Assembly: GCA_963724135.1 (NCBI GenBank)
Contig: CAVRTA010000004.1
Location: forward strand, 744,001-808,000
Direction: 5' to 3'
Origin: DATLGB01 sp963724135
Lineage (GTDB): Bacteria > Actinomycetota > Thermoleophilia > Solirubrobacterales > Solirubrobacteraceae
DNA: 64,000 bases
The notes under the pieces: generated by a model
Database searches by the model: none
What the model saw: only the letters and a program-made list of their open reading frames with translations
Told to the model about the DNA's origin: nothing
Translations under genes and position numbers: made by a program
In this document: positions 43,014 through 52,010 of the stretch, one piece after another
How positions within the stretch are numbered: the first letter of the stretch is position 1
Layout: each line of letters opens with the position of its first letter

Positions 43014-43759
43014 AACCCGGTGCAGGCGTACTGCCCGTACTGGAGCCGCTCGGCCAGCGAGTCAGGCAGGCGGGCGGCGCGGATGGCGTTCTGTGCTCCG
43101 GCAATGTCGTAGTCCGTACGGCACCAACGGGCGACGTTGGCCTGGGTATCGAGCATCAGCCACGCGGCGCGCGGATCGCCGTCGCGCGGCTGGCCGGCGC
43201 CGCCCGGGTTGAGCAGCCACTCGCCCTCGGCGAGGTCGAGGGTGTCGCCGTCATGGCGGGTCGAGCCCGCCGTCGGCTCGCCGGGCGCGCGGTGGAAGGA
43301 GAGGGCGACGTGCGAGTGCCCGATGAAGTTGACGCGGAACTCGGCCGCGTCGAAGCACAGCTCGGCCGTCAGCGCCGAGAGCACGTACTCCCAGATCGGG
43401 TCCCGGGGCGACGCGTGGTAGAGGCCGTAGCCGCGGGCCTCGGCAGCCGGGTCGAGCGCGAGCAGGAACTCGCGGGTGCCCTGGGCGATCGTCTCCGCGG
43501 TCCACTCGGCGGCGATCCGCGCGCCGCGGCTGAAGTCCTCGAGCGAGAGCACGCCGATGACGCCGAGGTCGTGGTTGCCCGACAGGCAGACGGCGCAGTG
43601 GCGGTGGGCGAGCTCGACGCACGCGTCGGGCTCGGCTCCATAGCCCACGAGGTCGCCCAGGCACCACATCTCCTCCGCGCCGGCCTCCTCGGCGGCCTTG
43701 ATGACGGCCTCGAAGGCTTGGCGGTTGCCATGGACGTCGGTGACGATCGCGACTTGCAT
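42974..43759 (-). CDS. Metallophosphoesterase (calcineurin-like)
   Basis: 261 residues. The dimetal motifs are complete: IVTDVHGN, CLGDLVGYGAEPD, LSGNHDLGV, and FIGHSHVAL. It belongs to the YfcE/diadenosine-tetraphosphatase-like group; the phosphate ester it hydrolyses is unknown. I chose the ATG at 43759, 16 bases from the divergent M48 start. The downstream lipoprotein and kinase overlap in series, so the three are one transcript. Confidence 0.88.
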   Translation of the reverse strand: MQVAIVTDVHGNRQAFEAVIKAAEEAGAEEMWCLGDLVGYGAEPDACVELAHRHCAVCLSGNHDLGVIGVLSLEDFSRGARIAAEWTAETIAQGTREFLLALDPAAEARGYGLYHASPRDPIWEYVLSALTAELCFDAAEFRVNFIGHSHVALSFHRAPGEPTAGSTRHDGDTLDLAEGEWLLNPGGAGQPRDGDPRAAWLMLDTQANVARWCRTDYDIAGAQNAIRAARLPDSLAERLQYGQYACTGLCPPPAISLHSRS

Positions 43760-43775
43760 CGGTAGGTTCAAGAAC

Positions 43776-44933
43776 GTGGGCCGGACCTTGCGCTTGACGC
43801 TCTCGCTTGCCACCGCGGTCGCGGCGACGGAGGCGGCGGTCCTGCTGTTACGACCGCGCTCAGGCGCTCCACGCCCGGTCCCGGTAGCGGCGCGAGACTA
43901 CTTCAGTCCGGCGGAAATCGAGCGCGCTCGCCGTTTCCGCCGCGGTCAGCGGGCGCTCGCGCTGGTCTCGGGAGCGGTCGATCTGGCGATTCTCGGTGCG
44001 CTCGTGCGGCGGCCGCCGCGAGGGCATCCGGCGGTCGTCGCGGCGGGGCTGGCGACCGGGATGACCGCTGTCGGGCTGCCCCTGGCCGCGGTGTCGCACG
44101 TGCGCGGGAAGCGGGTCGGGCTGGTCACGCAGAGCTGGGGCGGGTGGGGCTCGGACGTCGCCAAGGCCACGGCGATCCAGGCGCCGATCACGGCCGGTGC
44201 GGGCGCGCTGGTCGACGCGGGCATGCGCCGCTTCGGCTCGCGCTGGTGGCTGCCGGGCGCGGGCGGGCTGCTCGGCTTCGGGCTGCTGACGCTGCTGGCG
44301 GGGCCGACCCTGATCGACCCGCTGTTCAACAAGTTCGAGCCCGCCGACGACGAACTCCACGCGCGGGTGAAGAAGCTCGCCGAGGCGGCGGGCGTGCCGG
44401 TCGACCGCGTGCTGGTGATGGACGCGTCCAAGCGCACGACCGCCTCCAACGCCTACGTCACCGGGATCGGGCCCACGAAGCGCGTCGTGCTGTTCGACAC
44501 GCTGCTCAAGGACTTCTCGGCGACCGAGGTCGACTTCGTCGTCGCCCACGAGTTCGCGCACGTGCGCCACCGCGACGTCCAGCGTGCGGTCGTGATGCTG
44601 GCGGTGACGGGGCCCACGACGGTGCGCGCGATCGCGGCCGCCGCCGAGGCGCTCGGCAACTCGCTGCCCGCCGTCGTGCTCGCGGCCGGGCTGGTGGCGG
44701 TCCCGGTCAGCGTGGTCGGCAACGGCATGTCGCGCGCCGTCGAGCGCCGCGCGGACCGCTTCGCGATGGAGATCGTCGGCGACCCGCGCGCGCAGATCGC
44801 CTTTCAGCGCGGGATCTGCGTGCGCAACGTCGCGGAGCCCGAGCCGCCGCGCTGGGTGCAGGTGCTCTACGGGACGCATCCCACGACGCTCGAGCGGATC
44901 GCCATGGCGGAGGCTGCCGCATCCGCATCGTGA
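43776..44933 (+). CDS. M48 family membrane metalloprotease (Ste24-like)
   Basis: 385 residues with several membrane helices. The zinc site VVAHEFAHVRHRD and a downstream acidic ligand in ERRADRFAMEIVG are intact. DPLFNKFEPADDELHARVKKLAEAAGVPVDRVLVMDASKRTTASNAYVTG is the signature of CAAX-protease-like Ste24 proteins. It probably degrades misfolded membrane or secreted proteins. The GTG at 43776 lies opposite the phosphoesterase start. rlmH begins inside its stop codon. Confidence 0.88.
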   Translation: MGRTLRLTLSLATAVAATEAAVLLLRPRSGAPRPVPVAARDYFSPAEIERARRFRRGQRALALVSGAVDLAILGALVRRPPRGHPAVVAAGLATGMTAVGLPLAAVSHVRGKRVGLVTQSWGGWGSDVAKATAIQAPITAGAGALVDAGMRRFGSRWWLPGAGGLLGFGLLTLLAGPTLIDPLFNKFEPADDELHARVKKLAEAAGVPVDRVLVMDASKRTTASNAYVTGIGPTKRVVLFDTLLKDFSATEVDFVVAHEFAHVRHRDVQRAVVMLAVTGPTTVRAIAAAAEALGNSLPAVVLAAGLVAVPVSVVGNGMSRAVERRADRFAMEIVGDPRAQIAFQRGICVRNVAEPEPPRWVQVLYGTHPTTLERIAMAEAAASAS

Positions 44934-45325
44934 TCCTCGCCGCCGGGCGGCTGCGGGCGCCGTTCGCCGACGACGTCGCGCACTACGAGAGGCTGCTCTC
45001 GCGCTACGCGCGCGTGGAGATCGTCGAGGTCGCCGACGACGCCGCGCTCGCGCGCCGGGTGCCCGCGCGCGCGCACGCGGTCGTGCTCGACGCGGGCGGG
45101 CGCGCGTTCGCCTCGGAGGCCTTCGCGCAGTGGCTCGAGGGCCGGCGCCTGTCGGGTCGTGACCTGTGCTTCGTGATCGGCGGGGCGTTCGGCTCGGAGG
45201 TGCGCGGCGACGAGACGCTGTCGTTCGGGCCGGCGACGCTGCCGTTCCAGCTCGCCCGCGTCGTGCTCCTCGAGCAGCTCTATCGCGCGCACAAGATCCT
45301 CGCGCGCGAGCCGTACCATCATTGA
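44930..45325 (+). CDS. rlmH: 23S rRNA pseudouridine-1915 N3-methyltransferase
   Basis: 131-residue SPOUT methyltransferase. LDAGGRAFASEAFAQWLE, FVIGGAFG, and the knot segment SFGPATLPFQLARVVLLEQLYRAHKILAREPYHH are highly typical. Methylates the pseudouridine in helix 69. The GTG at 44930 gives VILAAGRLR, one or two residues shorter than most homologues. It overlaps the protease stop by 4 bases and precedes argS by 2. Confidence 0.93.
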   Translation: MILAAGRLRAPFADDVAHYERLLSRYARVEIVEVADDAALARRVPARAHAVVLDAGGRAFASEAFAQWLEGRRLSGRDLCFVIGGAFGSEVRGDETLSFGPATLPFQLARVVLLEQLYRAHKILAREPYHH

Positions 45326-45327
45326 GC

Positions 45328-46926
45328 GTGTCCGGGCTCGACCTGCTGCGCGATGCGCTGGAGGGCGCCGCCGCCGATCTGCGCGGCGGGGCCGCGCCGG
45401 GGCGCGACTTCTCGCTGGAGCGGCCGCCGAAGGCCGACTTCGGCGACTACTCGTCCAACGCGGCGATGCTGCTGGCGCCGGTGCTCGGCGAGCCTCCGCG
45501 CGCGGTCGCCGAGAGACTGGGGGAGGCGGTCGCGGGCCGGCTCGAGGGCCAGCTGGTCAAGGTCGACGTCGCCGGTCCCGGCTTTCTGAACCTGTTCCTC
45601 GCGGATCCCTGGTACGCGGATGCGCTGGCGGGGATCCTCACCTCCGGCGATTCATATGGTGGCGGGCGGGCGCCGGTCGCCGAACGCGTCAACGTCGAGT
45701 TCGTCTCCGCCAATCCCACCGGCCCGATCCATCTCGGCCATGCGCGCAACGCGGCCTACGGCGACGCCGTCGCACGGCTGCTCGCGTTCCACGGCCACGA
45801 CGTGGCGCGGGAGTTCTACATGAACGACGCCGGCGCGCAGGTGGAGGCGTTCGCGGCCGCGATCCGCGCGCGCGCGCGCGGAGAGGAGCCGGCGGAGTAC
45901 GTCGGCGCGTACGTCGCCGAGATCGCCTCGAAGATCCCCGGCGCGGCGGCGATGGAGCTGGGCGAGCTGGGGCGCGCCGGGATCGAGCACGTGCTCGCCG
46001 GGATGCGCGCGACGCTGGAGCGCTTCCGGGTCGAGCCGTTCAACGTGTGGTTCTCCGAGCGGACTCTCTACGAGGGCGAGCCGTCGCCGACCGAGCAGGT
46101 GCTCGAGCGGCTGGAGGCCGCAGGGGTCACCTACCGCGCGGAGGACGCGCTGTGGCTGCGGACGACCGACTACGGCGACGACAAGGACCGCGTCCTGGTC
46201 AAGTCCGACGGCGCCTACACCTACCTCGCGCCCGACATCGCCTACCACCAGGACAAGCGAGCGCGGGGCTTCGAGCGGCTGCTCGACGTCTGGGGCGCCG
46301 ACCACCACGGCTACGTGCTGCGCCACAAGGCCGCCTACGAGGCGCTCGGCGGCGAGCCGGACGAGCTCGAGCTCCTGATCATGCAGTTCGTCAACCTGGT
46401 GCGCGGCGGCGAGCCGGTCGCCATGAGCAAGCGCTCCGGCGAGTTCGTGACGCTCGACGAGCTGATCGACGAGATCGGCACGGACGCGGCGCGCTGGTTC
46501 CTGCTCGCCCGCTCGCACGACACGACGATCGAGGTCGACCTCGAGCTGGCGACGCGCGAGTCCGCGGACAACCCCGTCTACTACGTCCAGTACGCGCACG
46601 CGCGGATCGCCAGCATCCTGCGCAGCGCCGCCGGCACGCCCGCGGCGCGGCCGGCCGAGCCGCTGCACGCCGCCGAGCGCGCGCTGGTCAAGAAGCTCGT
46701 CGCGTTCCCCGCCGAGGTGGGCGAGGCCGCCGAGCGCCGCGCACCGCACCGCATCGCCAACTACGCGCTCGAGCTCGCCCGCGACTTCACCGCCTTCTAC
46801 GAGCACTGCAAGGTGCTCACCGGCACCGACCACGAGCCGTTCCGGCTCGGCCTCTGCTCCGCGACCCAGGGCGTCCTCGCGCGCTCACTCGACCTCCTCG
46901 GAGTCGACGCCCCGGACTCCATGTAG
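45328..46926 (+). CDS. argS: Arginyl-tRNA synthetase
   Basis: 532 residues. Class I synthetase: NPTGPIHLGHARNAAYGD contains the HIGH motif, and the KMSK loop is replaced by AMSKRSGEFV. N-terminal Add-1 domain at about 1-90, DALRA-type C-terminal anticodon domain from about 430 (NPVYYVQYAHARIASIL). GTG start 45328. A perfect hairpin follows at 46936. Confidence 0.96.
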   Translation: MSGLDLLRDALEGAAADLRGGAAPGRDFSLERPPKADFGDYSSNAAMLLAPVLGEPPRAVAERLGEAVAGRLEGQLVKVDVAGPGFLNLFLADPWYADALAGILTSGDSYGGGRAPVAERVNVEFVSANPTGPIHLGHARNAAYGDAVARLLAFHGHDVAREFYMNDAGAQVEAFAAAIRARARGEEPAEYVGAYVAEIASKIPGAAAMELGELGRAGIEHVLAGMRATLERFRVEPFNVWFSERTLYEGEPSPTEQVLERLEAAGVTYRAEDALWLRTTDYGDDKDRVLVKSDGAYTYLAPDIAYHQDKRARGFERLLDVWGADHHGYVLRHKAAYEALGGEPDELELLIMQFVNLVRGGEPVAMSKRSGEFVTLDELIDEIGTDAARWFLLARSHDTTIEVDLELATRESADNPVYYVQYAHARIASILRSAAGTPAARPAEPLHAAERALVKKLVAFPAEVGEAAERRAPHRIANYALELARDFTAFYEHCKVLTGTDHEPFRLGLCSATQGVLARSLDLLGVDAPDSM

Positions 46927-46935
46927 CGCACCGCG

Positions 46936-46966
46936 CTTCACAAAAGGGACGGACCCTTTTGTGAAG
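46936..46966. terminator. Bidirectional hairpin between argS and ccdA
   Basis: CTTCACAAAAGGG (46936-46948) and CCCTTTTGTGAAG (46954-46966) are perfect 13-base arms with loop ACGGA. Each strand has a run of T or A in the stem, so it can terminate both convergent transcripts. It shares AAAAGGGAC with the elements at 10810 and 41305. Confidence 0.85.
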
Positions 46967-47719
46967 TCAGAGGTTGTAGAGCTCGCCGATCCCGATCGTG
47001 TCGAGGAACTTGCGCGCCTCGATGTTGAGCTGGGTGAGCTCGCCCGTGAGCAGCAGGACGCCCATCCCGATCAGGATCGCGCCGGAGACCGCGGTCACCG
47101 CGAGGTAGTGGTCGCGCAGCCAGCGGAAGGCTGTCGTGGCGCGATTGAAGGCGAGCGCGGTGACGAGGAACGGGACGGCGAGGCCGAGCGAGTAGGCGCC
47201 GAGCAGGACGCCGCCCTCACCGACGGTCTCGCGCGTAGCGGCGGCGGTGAGGATGGAGCCGAGGGTGGGGCCCACGCACGGGGTCCAGGCGATCGCGAAC
47301 GCGGCCCCGGCGACGAGCGGCCCGCCGGAGCCTGCGCGCCGCATCAGCGCGTCCACGCGCCACTCGCGGTTCAGCCGTCCGATGAACGGCGTCAGCACGA
47401 AGAAGACGCCGAGCGCGATGATCAGCGCCCCACTGACGCGCTCGAGCGTGAGCCGGTTGTCCTTGAGCGCCTCCCCGATCCCGGTCGCGCTCATCCCCAG
47501 GGCCACGAAGACGACGGTGAAGGCCAGACAGAAGATCGTCGCGGGAAGCAGGACCTTCGCCGATCGCCCCTCGCCCTGCTGGAAGTCGGTCACCGAGACG
47601 CCGGAGACCGCGCTCAGGTAGCCGGGCACGAGCGGCAGCACGCAGGGGGAGATGAAGCTGACGAAGCCGACCGCGAAGGCGGCGAAGATCGTGGTGTCGA
47701 CCGTGTCGGCCGCGATCAC
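46967..47719 (-). CDS. ccdA: Cytochrome c biogenesis protein CcdA
   Basis: 250-residue, six-helix thiol reductant transporter. FISPCVLPLVPGYLSA and AFAIAWTPCVGPTLGSIL carry the two redox cysteines with their Pro neighbours. It passes reducing equivalents from cytoplasmic thioredoxin to the extracytoplasmic TlpA/ResA-like protein encoded two genes upstream. The GTG at 47719 overlaps the CcmH stop. Confidence 0.93.
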   Translation of the reverse strand: MIAADTVDTTIFAAFAVGFVSFISPCVLPLVPGYLSAVSGVSVTDFQQGEGRSAKVLLPATIFCLAFTVVFVALGMSATGIGEALKDNRLTLERVSGALIIALGVFFVLTPFIGRLNREWRVDALMRRAGSGGPLVAGAAFAIAWTPCVGPTLGSILTAAATRETVGEGGVLLGAYSLGLAVPFLVTALAFNRATTAFRWLRDHYLAVTAVSGAILIGMGVLLLTGELTQLNIEARKFLDTIGIGELYNL

Positions 47720-48144
47720 AGGTCGTAGCCCGCCATGTCGCTCTCGAGCCGGCGGTTGTCGGCCGGGTCGAGGTCGACCGGCTCCTTGGCAAAGGTGGCC
47801 GAGCGCCGCCAGCGCCGGACGGTCAGCGCGACGGTGCCGAGGCCGAGCACGCCGAGGATCACCGGGACCAGCCACGACGTCCTCTGATGGGGCTCGGCGA
47901 GCACCTCCGGGCCGTACTCGGCCACCAGCCGCTGCTTGATCTGATCCTTGGTCAGGCCCTCGGCGATGCGGCGGCGGATGAACTCGCGCTCCCGGTCGGC
48001 GCTCGGCGCCTGCGAGACGTTCAGCGCCGTCCCGCACGTGATGCACATGACCTCGTCCTCGACGTCGGGCAGCGTCGTCCTCGGCTCCGCGGACAGCGCC
48101 GTGGCGGGTACCGCGAGCGCGATCACGAGCGCGAGCAGCCTCAT
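47716..48144 (-). CDS. ccmH: Cytochrome c maturation protein CcmH/CycL
   Basis: 142 residues. An N-terminal signal (LLALVIALAVPATALSA) is followed by the CcmH redox motif DEVMCITCGTALNVSQAP at about 31-48 and a helical bundle (FIRRRIAEGLTKDQIKQRLVAEYG), then a membrane anchor (LVPVILGVLGLGTVALTV). It reduces apocytochrome c cysteines before heme attachment. Overlaps both neighbours by 4 bases. Confidence 0.9.
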   Translation of the reverse strand: MRLLALVIALAVPATALSAEPRTTLPDVEDEVMCITCGTALNVSQAPSADREREFIRRRIAEGLTKDQIKQRLVAEYGPEVLAEPHQRTSWLVPVILGVLGLGTVALTVRRWRRSATFAKEPVDLDPADNRRLESDMAGYDL

Positions 48145-48662
48145 CGCGTCAGCGGCGCCACGTTGTCATCGATCCAGGCCTGCGTCAGCGGGCCCTTGAC
48201 CAGTGCGAGCACCGTCCCGTCGCGATCGAGCAGGTAGGACTCGGGCAACTGGTGCACTCCCCACTCGTCGGCGAAGTCCCCCGAGCCGTCGCGCAGGCTC
48301 GGGTAGGTCAGGCGATTGCGGTGCACCCACTGAAGGGCGTCCTCGGTGTTGTCGCGGGAGTTGATCCCTACAACCGTCGCCCCGTTCGACTCCAGGTCCT
48401 GCTGCGCCTTCTGCAGCAGCGGGAGCTCGTCGGTGCACGGCGGGCACCAGGACGCCCAGAAGTTCACCAGGACGATCTTGCCCCGGTAGTCGGCCAGCGC
48501 CCCCTGCGACCGCTCGCCGAGGCGAGGCAGTGTGGACGCCGCGGCCGGCGGGACCTCGCCCTTGCGCACCGCGCCCGAAGCCGTCCCGTCGCCCTGCGAG
48601 GCCACCCCGTAGGCGAGCAGCCCGACGAGCGCCGCAGCGATCCCGATCACGACCCAGCGCAT
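48141..48662 (-). CDS. Membrane-anchored thioredoxin-like protein (TlpA/ResA)
   Basis: 173 residues. N-terminal anchor (WVVIGIAAALVGLLAYGVA) and a thioredoxin fold with active site FWASWCPPCTDELPLL, followed by VVGINSRDN and the cis-Pro loop QLPESYLLDRDG. It is the extracytoplasmic disulfide reductant for cytochrome c maturation; CcdA would recharge it. The ATG at 48662 is preferred over longer in-frame starts that overlap the divergent gene. First gene of the trio. Confidence 0.9.
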   Translation of the reverse strand: MRWVVIGIAAALVGLLAYGVASQGDGTASGAVRKGEVPPAAASTLPRLGERSQGALADYRGKIVLVNFWASWCPPCTDELPLLQKAQQDLESNGATVVGINSRDNTEDALQWVHRNRLTYPSLRDGSGDFADEWGVHQLPESYLLDRDGTVLALVKGPLTQAWIDDNVAPLTR

Positions 48663-48744
48663 CAGCTTCGAGGGTAGTTCTCGGCTCTGGACATACGCGG
48701 ATGGACGATCAAGCCGCGACGCCCGGCGACCGAAACCAATCGGC

Positions 48745-49710
48745 ATGGCTCCTGCGCTTGCGACCGACCGCACCTACCGACTCGTCACCCGTAGCGACTT
48801 CGACGGCCTCGTCTGCGCGGCCCTGCTGAAGGAGATCGGCATCATCGACGACATCCTGTTCGTCCACCCGAAGGACATCCAGGACGGCCAGGTCGAGCTC
48901 GGCCCCGGCGACATCACCACGAATCTGCCCTACCGGCCGGAGGTCGCGCTGTCCTTCGACCACCACAGCTCCGAGGACGTCCGCGTCACGTCCGACGCCG
49001 GCAACCGCGTCGCGATCTCCGAGGCCGACTCCGCCGCCCGCGTCGTCTACGACCACTTCGGCGGCGCCGAGCGCTTCCCGCGCGTGAGCACCGAGATGAT
49101 GGACGCCGTCGACAAGGCCGACGCCGCCAAGTTCGAGGAGTCGGAGATCCTCGACCCCCAGGGCTGGATCCTGCTCAGCTTCCTGATGGATCCGCGCACC
49201 GGCCTCGGCCGCTTCCGCGACTTCCGCATCTCCAACTACCAGCTGATGATGGAGCTGATCGACCACTGCCTCGAGATGACGGTGGAAGAGGTGCTCGCCC
49301 ATCCCGACGTCGCCGAGCGCGTCGAGCTCTACCGCGAGCACGCCGACGCCGCGGCCGAGCAGATCCGCCGCTGCAGCACCGTCCACGGTCGCGTCGTCGT
49401 GCTCGACCTGCGCGACGAGGAGATCATCCACCCGACCAACCGCTTCATGATCTACGCGCTGCACCCGCAGTGCACCGTCTCCATCCACGTCCTCTGGGGC
49501 CTGCGCCAGCAGAACACGGTGTTCGCCGTGGGCCGCTCGATCGTCGACCGCTCCTCGAGCTTCGACATCGGCGCGCTCATGCTCGACTACGGCGGCGGCG
49601 GCCACGGGGCCGCCGGCACCTGCCAGATCGACAACGACCGCGCCGAAGAGGTACTGGCGGAGCTGGTCATGACCATCGACGCGGCCGAGCACGAGCCCGC
49701 CGCGGCGTAG
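48745..49710 (+). CDS. DHH/DHHA1 family phosphoesterase
   Basis: 321 residues. The DHH domain motifs are RSDFDGLVCAALL, LSFDHHSSED and DAVDKADAAKF; DHHA1 motif YGGGGHGAAGTCQI near the C-terminus. Relatives are oligoribonucleases, c-di-AMP phosphodiesterases and exopolyphosphatase-like proteins, so the substrate cannot be named. ATG start. Divergent from the cytochrome c maturation genes. Confidence 0.85.
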   Translation: MAPALATDRTYRLVTRSDFDGLVCAALLKEIGIIDDILFVHPKDIQDGQVELGPGDITTNLPYRPEVALSFDHHSSEDVRVTSDAGNRVAISEADSAARVVYDHFGGAERFPRVSTEMMDAVDKADAAKFEESEILDPQGWILLSFLMDPRTGLGRFRDFRISNYQLMMELIDHCLEMTVEEVLAHPDVAERVELYREHADAAAEQIRRCSTVHGRVVVLDLRDEEIIHPTNRFMIYALHPQCTVSIHVLWGLRQQNTVFAVGRSIVDRSSSFDIGALMLDYGGGGHGAAGTCQIDNDRAEEVLAELVMTIDAAEHEPAAA

Positions 49711-49711
49711 A

Positions 49712-49757
49712 CGAACGTCCCGCAAACCCTGCCCCAGCCGGTACTCCGGGACGTTCG
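49712..49757. terminator. Inverted repeat between the DHH gene and tRNA-Gly
   Basis: CGAACGTCCCG (49712-49722) and CGGGACGTTCG (49747-49757) are perfect 11-base arms separated by 24 bases. Probably ends the DHH transcript; it also lies where the tRNA promoter should begin. Confidence 0.6.
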
Positions 49758-49783
49758 CCGGTTTGGGTACAGTCGCGGGGCAC

Positions 49784-49856
49784 GCGCGAGTAGCTCAGTT
49801 GGTAGAGCGTCGGCTTCCCAAGCCGAAGGTCGCGGGTTCGACCCCCGTCTCGCGCT
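49784..49856 (+). tRNA. tRNA-Gly, anticodon CCC
   Basis: A complete cloverleaf: acceptor GCGCGAG (49784-49790) with CTCGCGC (49849-49855), D-arm GCTC/GAGC, anticodon stem TCGGC/GCCGA around loop TTCCCAA, and T-arm GCGGG-TTCGACC-CCCGT. The CCA end is not encoded. The discriminator base is T. From the anticodon loop onward it is part of the 49-bp direct repeat whose second copy is at 56475. Confidence 0.95.
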
Positions 49857-49863
49857 TGGCTCT
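49815..49863 (+). repeat. attL-like 49-bp direct repeat, copy 1 (tRNA 3' part)
   Basis: Identical over 49 bases to 56475-56523. It spans from the second base of the anticodon loop to seven bases past the tRNA end. This is the classical layout for site-specific integration at a tRNA gene, with the functional tRNA rebuilt at one end. Confidence 0.85.
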
Positions 49864-49887
49864 AGAAAGCCAAACGCAGCGGGTGAG

Positions 49888-49915
49888 GTGGTAGCGGACT
49901 TCGCCTCGCTACCAC
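49888..49915. terminator. Hairpin after tRNA-Gly
   Basis: GTGGTAGCG (49888-49896) pairs with CGCTACCAC (49907-49915), loop of ten bases, followed by TTCTC. Candidate tRNA terminator, or a structure just inside the island end. Confidence 0.55.
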
Positions 49916-49992
49916 TTCTCGCTACCTGGGCGTTGTAGATCCGCCACGGCGATCGTGCCGACAGCACGCCGCCGTGGCGGCAGGTGGCGGGG

Positions 49993-50485
49993 TCAGAAGG
50001 CGACGGCCTCGAGGCCGTATTGGGGGCAGCGGCCATCGTGCGGGCGATCTCGTCCTCGTCGACCGGCGGTGCCGGACCGTCGTCGGTGGCGGGGCGGCCG
50101 GACTCGCGGAAGAAGCCCTCGATGCCCGCGGGGGTGAAGCCCGACGAGGACCCGGCTCGGGGTGTCGGCCGTGTTGCGGAAGTTGTGCACAGTGCCGCGG
50201 GGCACGTACGCGAAGCCGCCGGGGCCGAGCGGCGTGCAGGGCGTCGCCGATCCGGATCTCGAAGGTCCCGTCGAGGACGTAGAAGAACTCGTCCTCGCGC
50301 GTGTGGATGTGGGGCGGCGGGCCGCCGCCGGGCGTGGTGAGGTTCTCAAAGAGCAGGAGGCCCGCCGGTCGTGGTCTCGCCGGTCGCCTTGAACGTCATC
50401 GTGTCGCCGACGATCCAGGTGCGCTCGCCTTCGCCCGCGGGGGTGGTGTAGCCGGGGCTGCTCGATGGTGGGTGGTGTTGGTCAT
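49993..50485 (-). pseudogene. Cupin domain protein, frame-disrupted
   Basis: About 160 residues if repaired. From ATG 50485 the pieces read WIVGDTMTFKATGETT, then (shifted) LLLFENL, GGGPPPHIHTREDEFFYVLDG, FEIRIGD, GPGGFAYVPRGTVHNFRNTA and FRESGRPATDDGPAPPVDED, ending AAPQYGLEAVAF. The cupin metal motif (HIHxxxxEFFYVLDG ... GTVHNF) is complete. I count at least four frame changes, at least three explained by one extra base (for example GGCGGGCCTCC and TCGGGCTTC). The enzyme activity is unknown. It is divergent from the LysR gene, which would be its natural regulator. Confidence 0.7.
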
Positions 50486-50547
50486 GCCTCGATCGTCGCT
50501 CAGCGAGGTCATCAGGTCCACTTCATCTGCTGCTGACATCAGTAGAG

Positions 50548-51500
50548 TTGCTTCATGTCTTCAGCGACCTGCAGCGCTTTCGCGCGTTCGCGCTGGTGCT
50601 GGACCTCGGATCGGTGTCGGCAGCCGCGGAGGTGCTCGGTTACACACAATCGGCTGTCTCGCAGCAACTCGCCGCGCTCGAGCGTGAGGTGGGCGCGGCG
50701 CTGATCGACCGGTCCCAGCGCCCACTGCGGGCGACGAGCGCGGGTGCCGTGGTGCGCCCGCACGTCGAGCGCGTGCTGGCCGAGCTCGAGCGGCGCCGAC
50801 GCCGCCGTGGCGGATCTGCGCAGTGGGACGGAGCGCCTACGTCATGGCCGCTTTCCCAGCGCGCTGTCGTCGTTCGTGCCGGCGGCGGTGCGCGATCTGC
50901 GTCGGACGCAGTCCGAACTCGTCATCGAAGTGCTCCAGTTCGAGACCGGCGAGGCGATCGAGCGCCTGCGTGCCGGCGAGGCCGACGTCGCGGTGGTCCA
51001 TCACCTGCCGGGCGTGGCCGTGCCCGGACACCGGCGGGCCTGGAGCGGCGCCCCCTGCTCGTGGATCACCTCTACGTTGTTCTGCCCGAGGGTCATCGGC
51101 TCGCGCGGCGGGAGGACGTGAGCGTCGCGGACCTGGAGACGGAGCCGATGATTCTGCCGAGGCCGCGACACCCCCGCCGGGCGGTTCCGCTCGCTCGTCG
51201 AGCACCTTTGCGCGCAGGCCGGGTTCACGCCACGAGTCGCCTACGAGCTCGAGGACCTGCCGGCCGTCCAGGCTTTCGTGGCGGCCGGAATCGGCGTCGT
51301 GCCGATGCACGGGCTCACGCTGGCCACCCTCCCTCCCGGCGCGACCGCGCGACCGATCGCCGAGCGTGCGGGCGGCAGCCGAGAGATCGAGGCCCTCGCT
51401 CCGTCTGGCGGGGGCTCGGTCCCCGTCGACGACCTCCTCGAGCAGCTAGTGCGCGCGGCTCGAGGGTACGGCGCGGCTCGGCCGTTCACGAAGTCTTGAG
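50548..51500 (+). pseudogene. LysR-family regulator, frame-disrupted
   Basis: About 310 residues if repaired. The N-terminal helix-turn-helix is intact: FSDLQRFRAFALVLDLGSVSAAAEVLGYTQSAVSQQLAALE. The frame then changes near 50794 (extra G in GAGCGGCGCC), twice between 51023 and 51042 (CCCGGAC, GGCGGGCC) and near 51172 (five C instead of four). The remaining pieces cover the LysR effector domain, including ELEDLPAVQAFVAAGIGVVPM and the end GYGAARPFTKS. The likely start is TTG 50548. Four single-base removals would restore one reading frame. Confidence 0.75.
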
Positions 51501-51544
51501 CAGCTCGGGGCTTTGGATTCCCTCCCAGGAGCGCGTCGTTTCGG

Positions 51545-51902
51545 TCATGCGGCCACGGGCTCGGAACGGAACTCGAGGAGGAGGTCGCGCACGCGCGCGA
51601 GTGCACCCTCCGCGAGGGAGAAGTAGGCGTAAGGAGCCGCGCTTCTCGCGCTCGACGATGCCGGCGTCGAGCAGCTGCTTGAGGTGGTAGCTGACGGTCG
51701 GCTGCTTGAGGTCGAGCATCGCCTCGAAGTCGCATACGCAGACCGCCTCGCCGCCCGGCGGCGAGCAGGCGGTTGAGGATCTTGACGCGGTGGCGGTCGG
51801 CGAGCGCCTTGAAGACGGTTTCGAGCTTCGCTGGCTTCCTTGTCGGTGAGCGCGGGCTCGGCGAGTGGGGCGCAGCACTGGACGAGCGGGAGGGACGGTC
51901 AT
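51545..51902 (-). pseudogene. arsR: ArsR-family repressor of the island, frame-disrupted
   Basis: About 117 residues if repaired. Pieces: VQCCAPLAEPALTDKEAS, ALADRHRVKILNRLL (shifted), GEAVCVCDFEAMLDLKQPTVSYHLKQLLDAGIVEREKRGS and AYFSLAEGALARVRDLLLEFRSEPVAA. The As(III)-binding CVC motif and the recognition helix are present. Indels: extra C near 51890, extra A near 51827, extra G near 51761 and extra T near 51627. A 20-codon frame (MTETTRSWEG...) begins in the stop codon and may be the start of a lost downstream gene. Divergent from the Cys-rich peptide. Confidence 0.78.
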
Positions 51903-51967
51903 GCGAGCAAGGATATCGAAGAAAGTTGATGCCTGCACGAATCTGCGCTACGGTGCCACCATCAATG

Positions 51968-51985
51968 CATCGAAATCCATCGATG
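51968..51985. promoter_or_regulatory. Candidate ArsR operator of the island
   Basis: CATCGA (51968-51973) and TCGATG (51980-51985) form an inverted repeat with a 6-base spacer in the AT-richer gap between the divergent arsR and Cys-rich peptide genes. ATCCATCGAT at 51975-51984 differs by one base from ATCTATCGAT in the chromosomal ars promoter at 29547. Confidence 0.5.
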
Positions 51986-52010
51986 TGTCTGAGCCACGAA
52001 GGAGCGAGCC

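Noticed and set aside
49864..49992. Integrase or excisionase next to attL
   Set aside because: Neither strand contains a recognisable tyrosine or serine recombinase segment; only a hairpin and the cupin end are seen.
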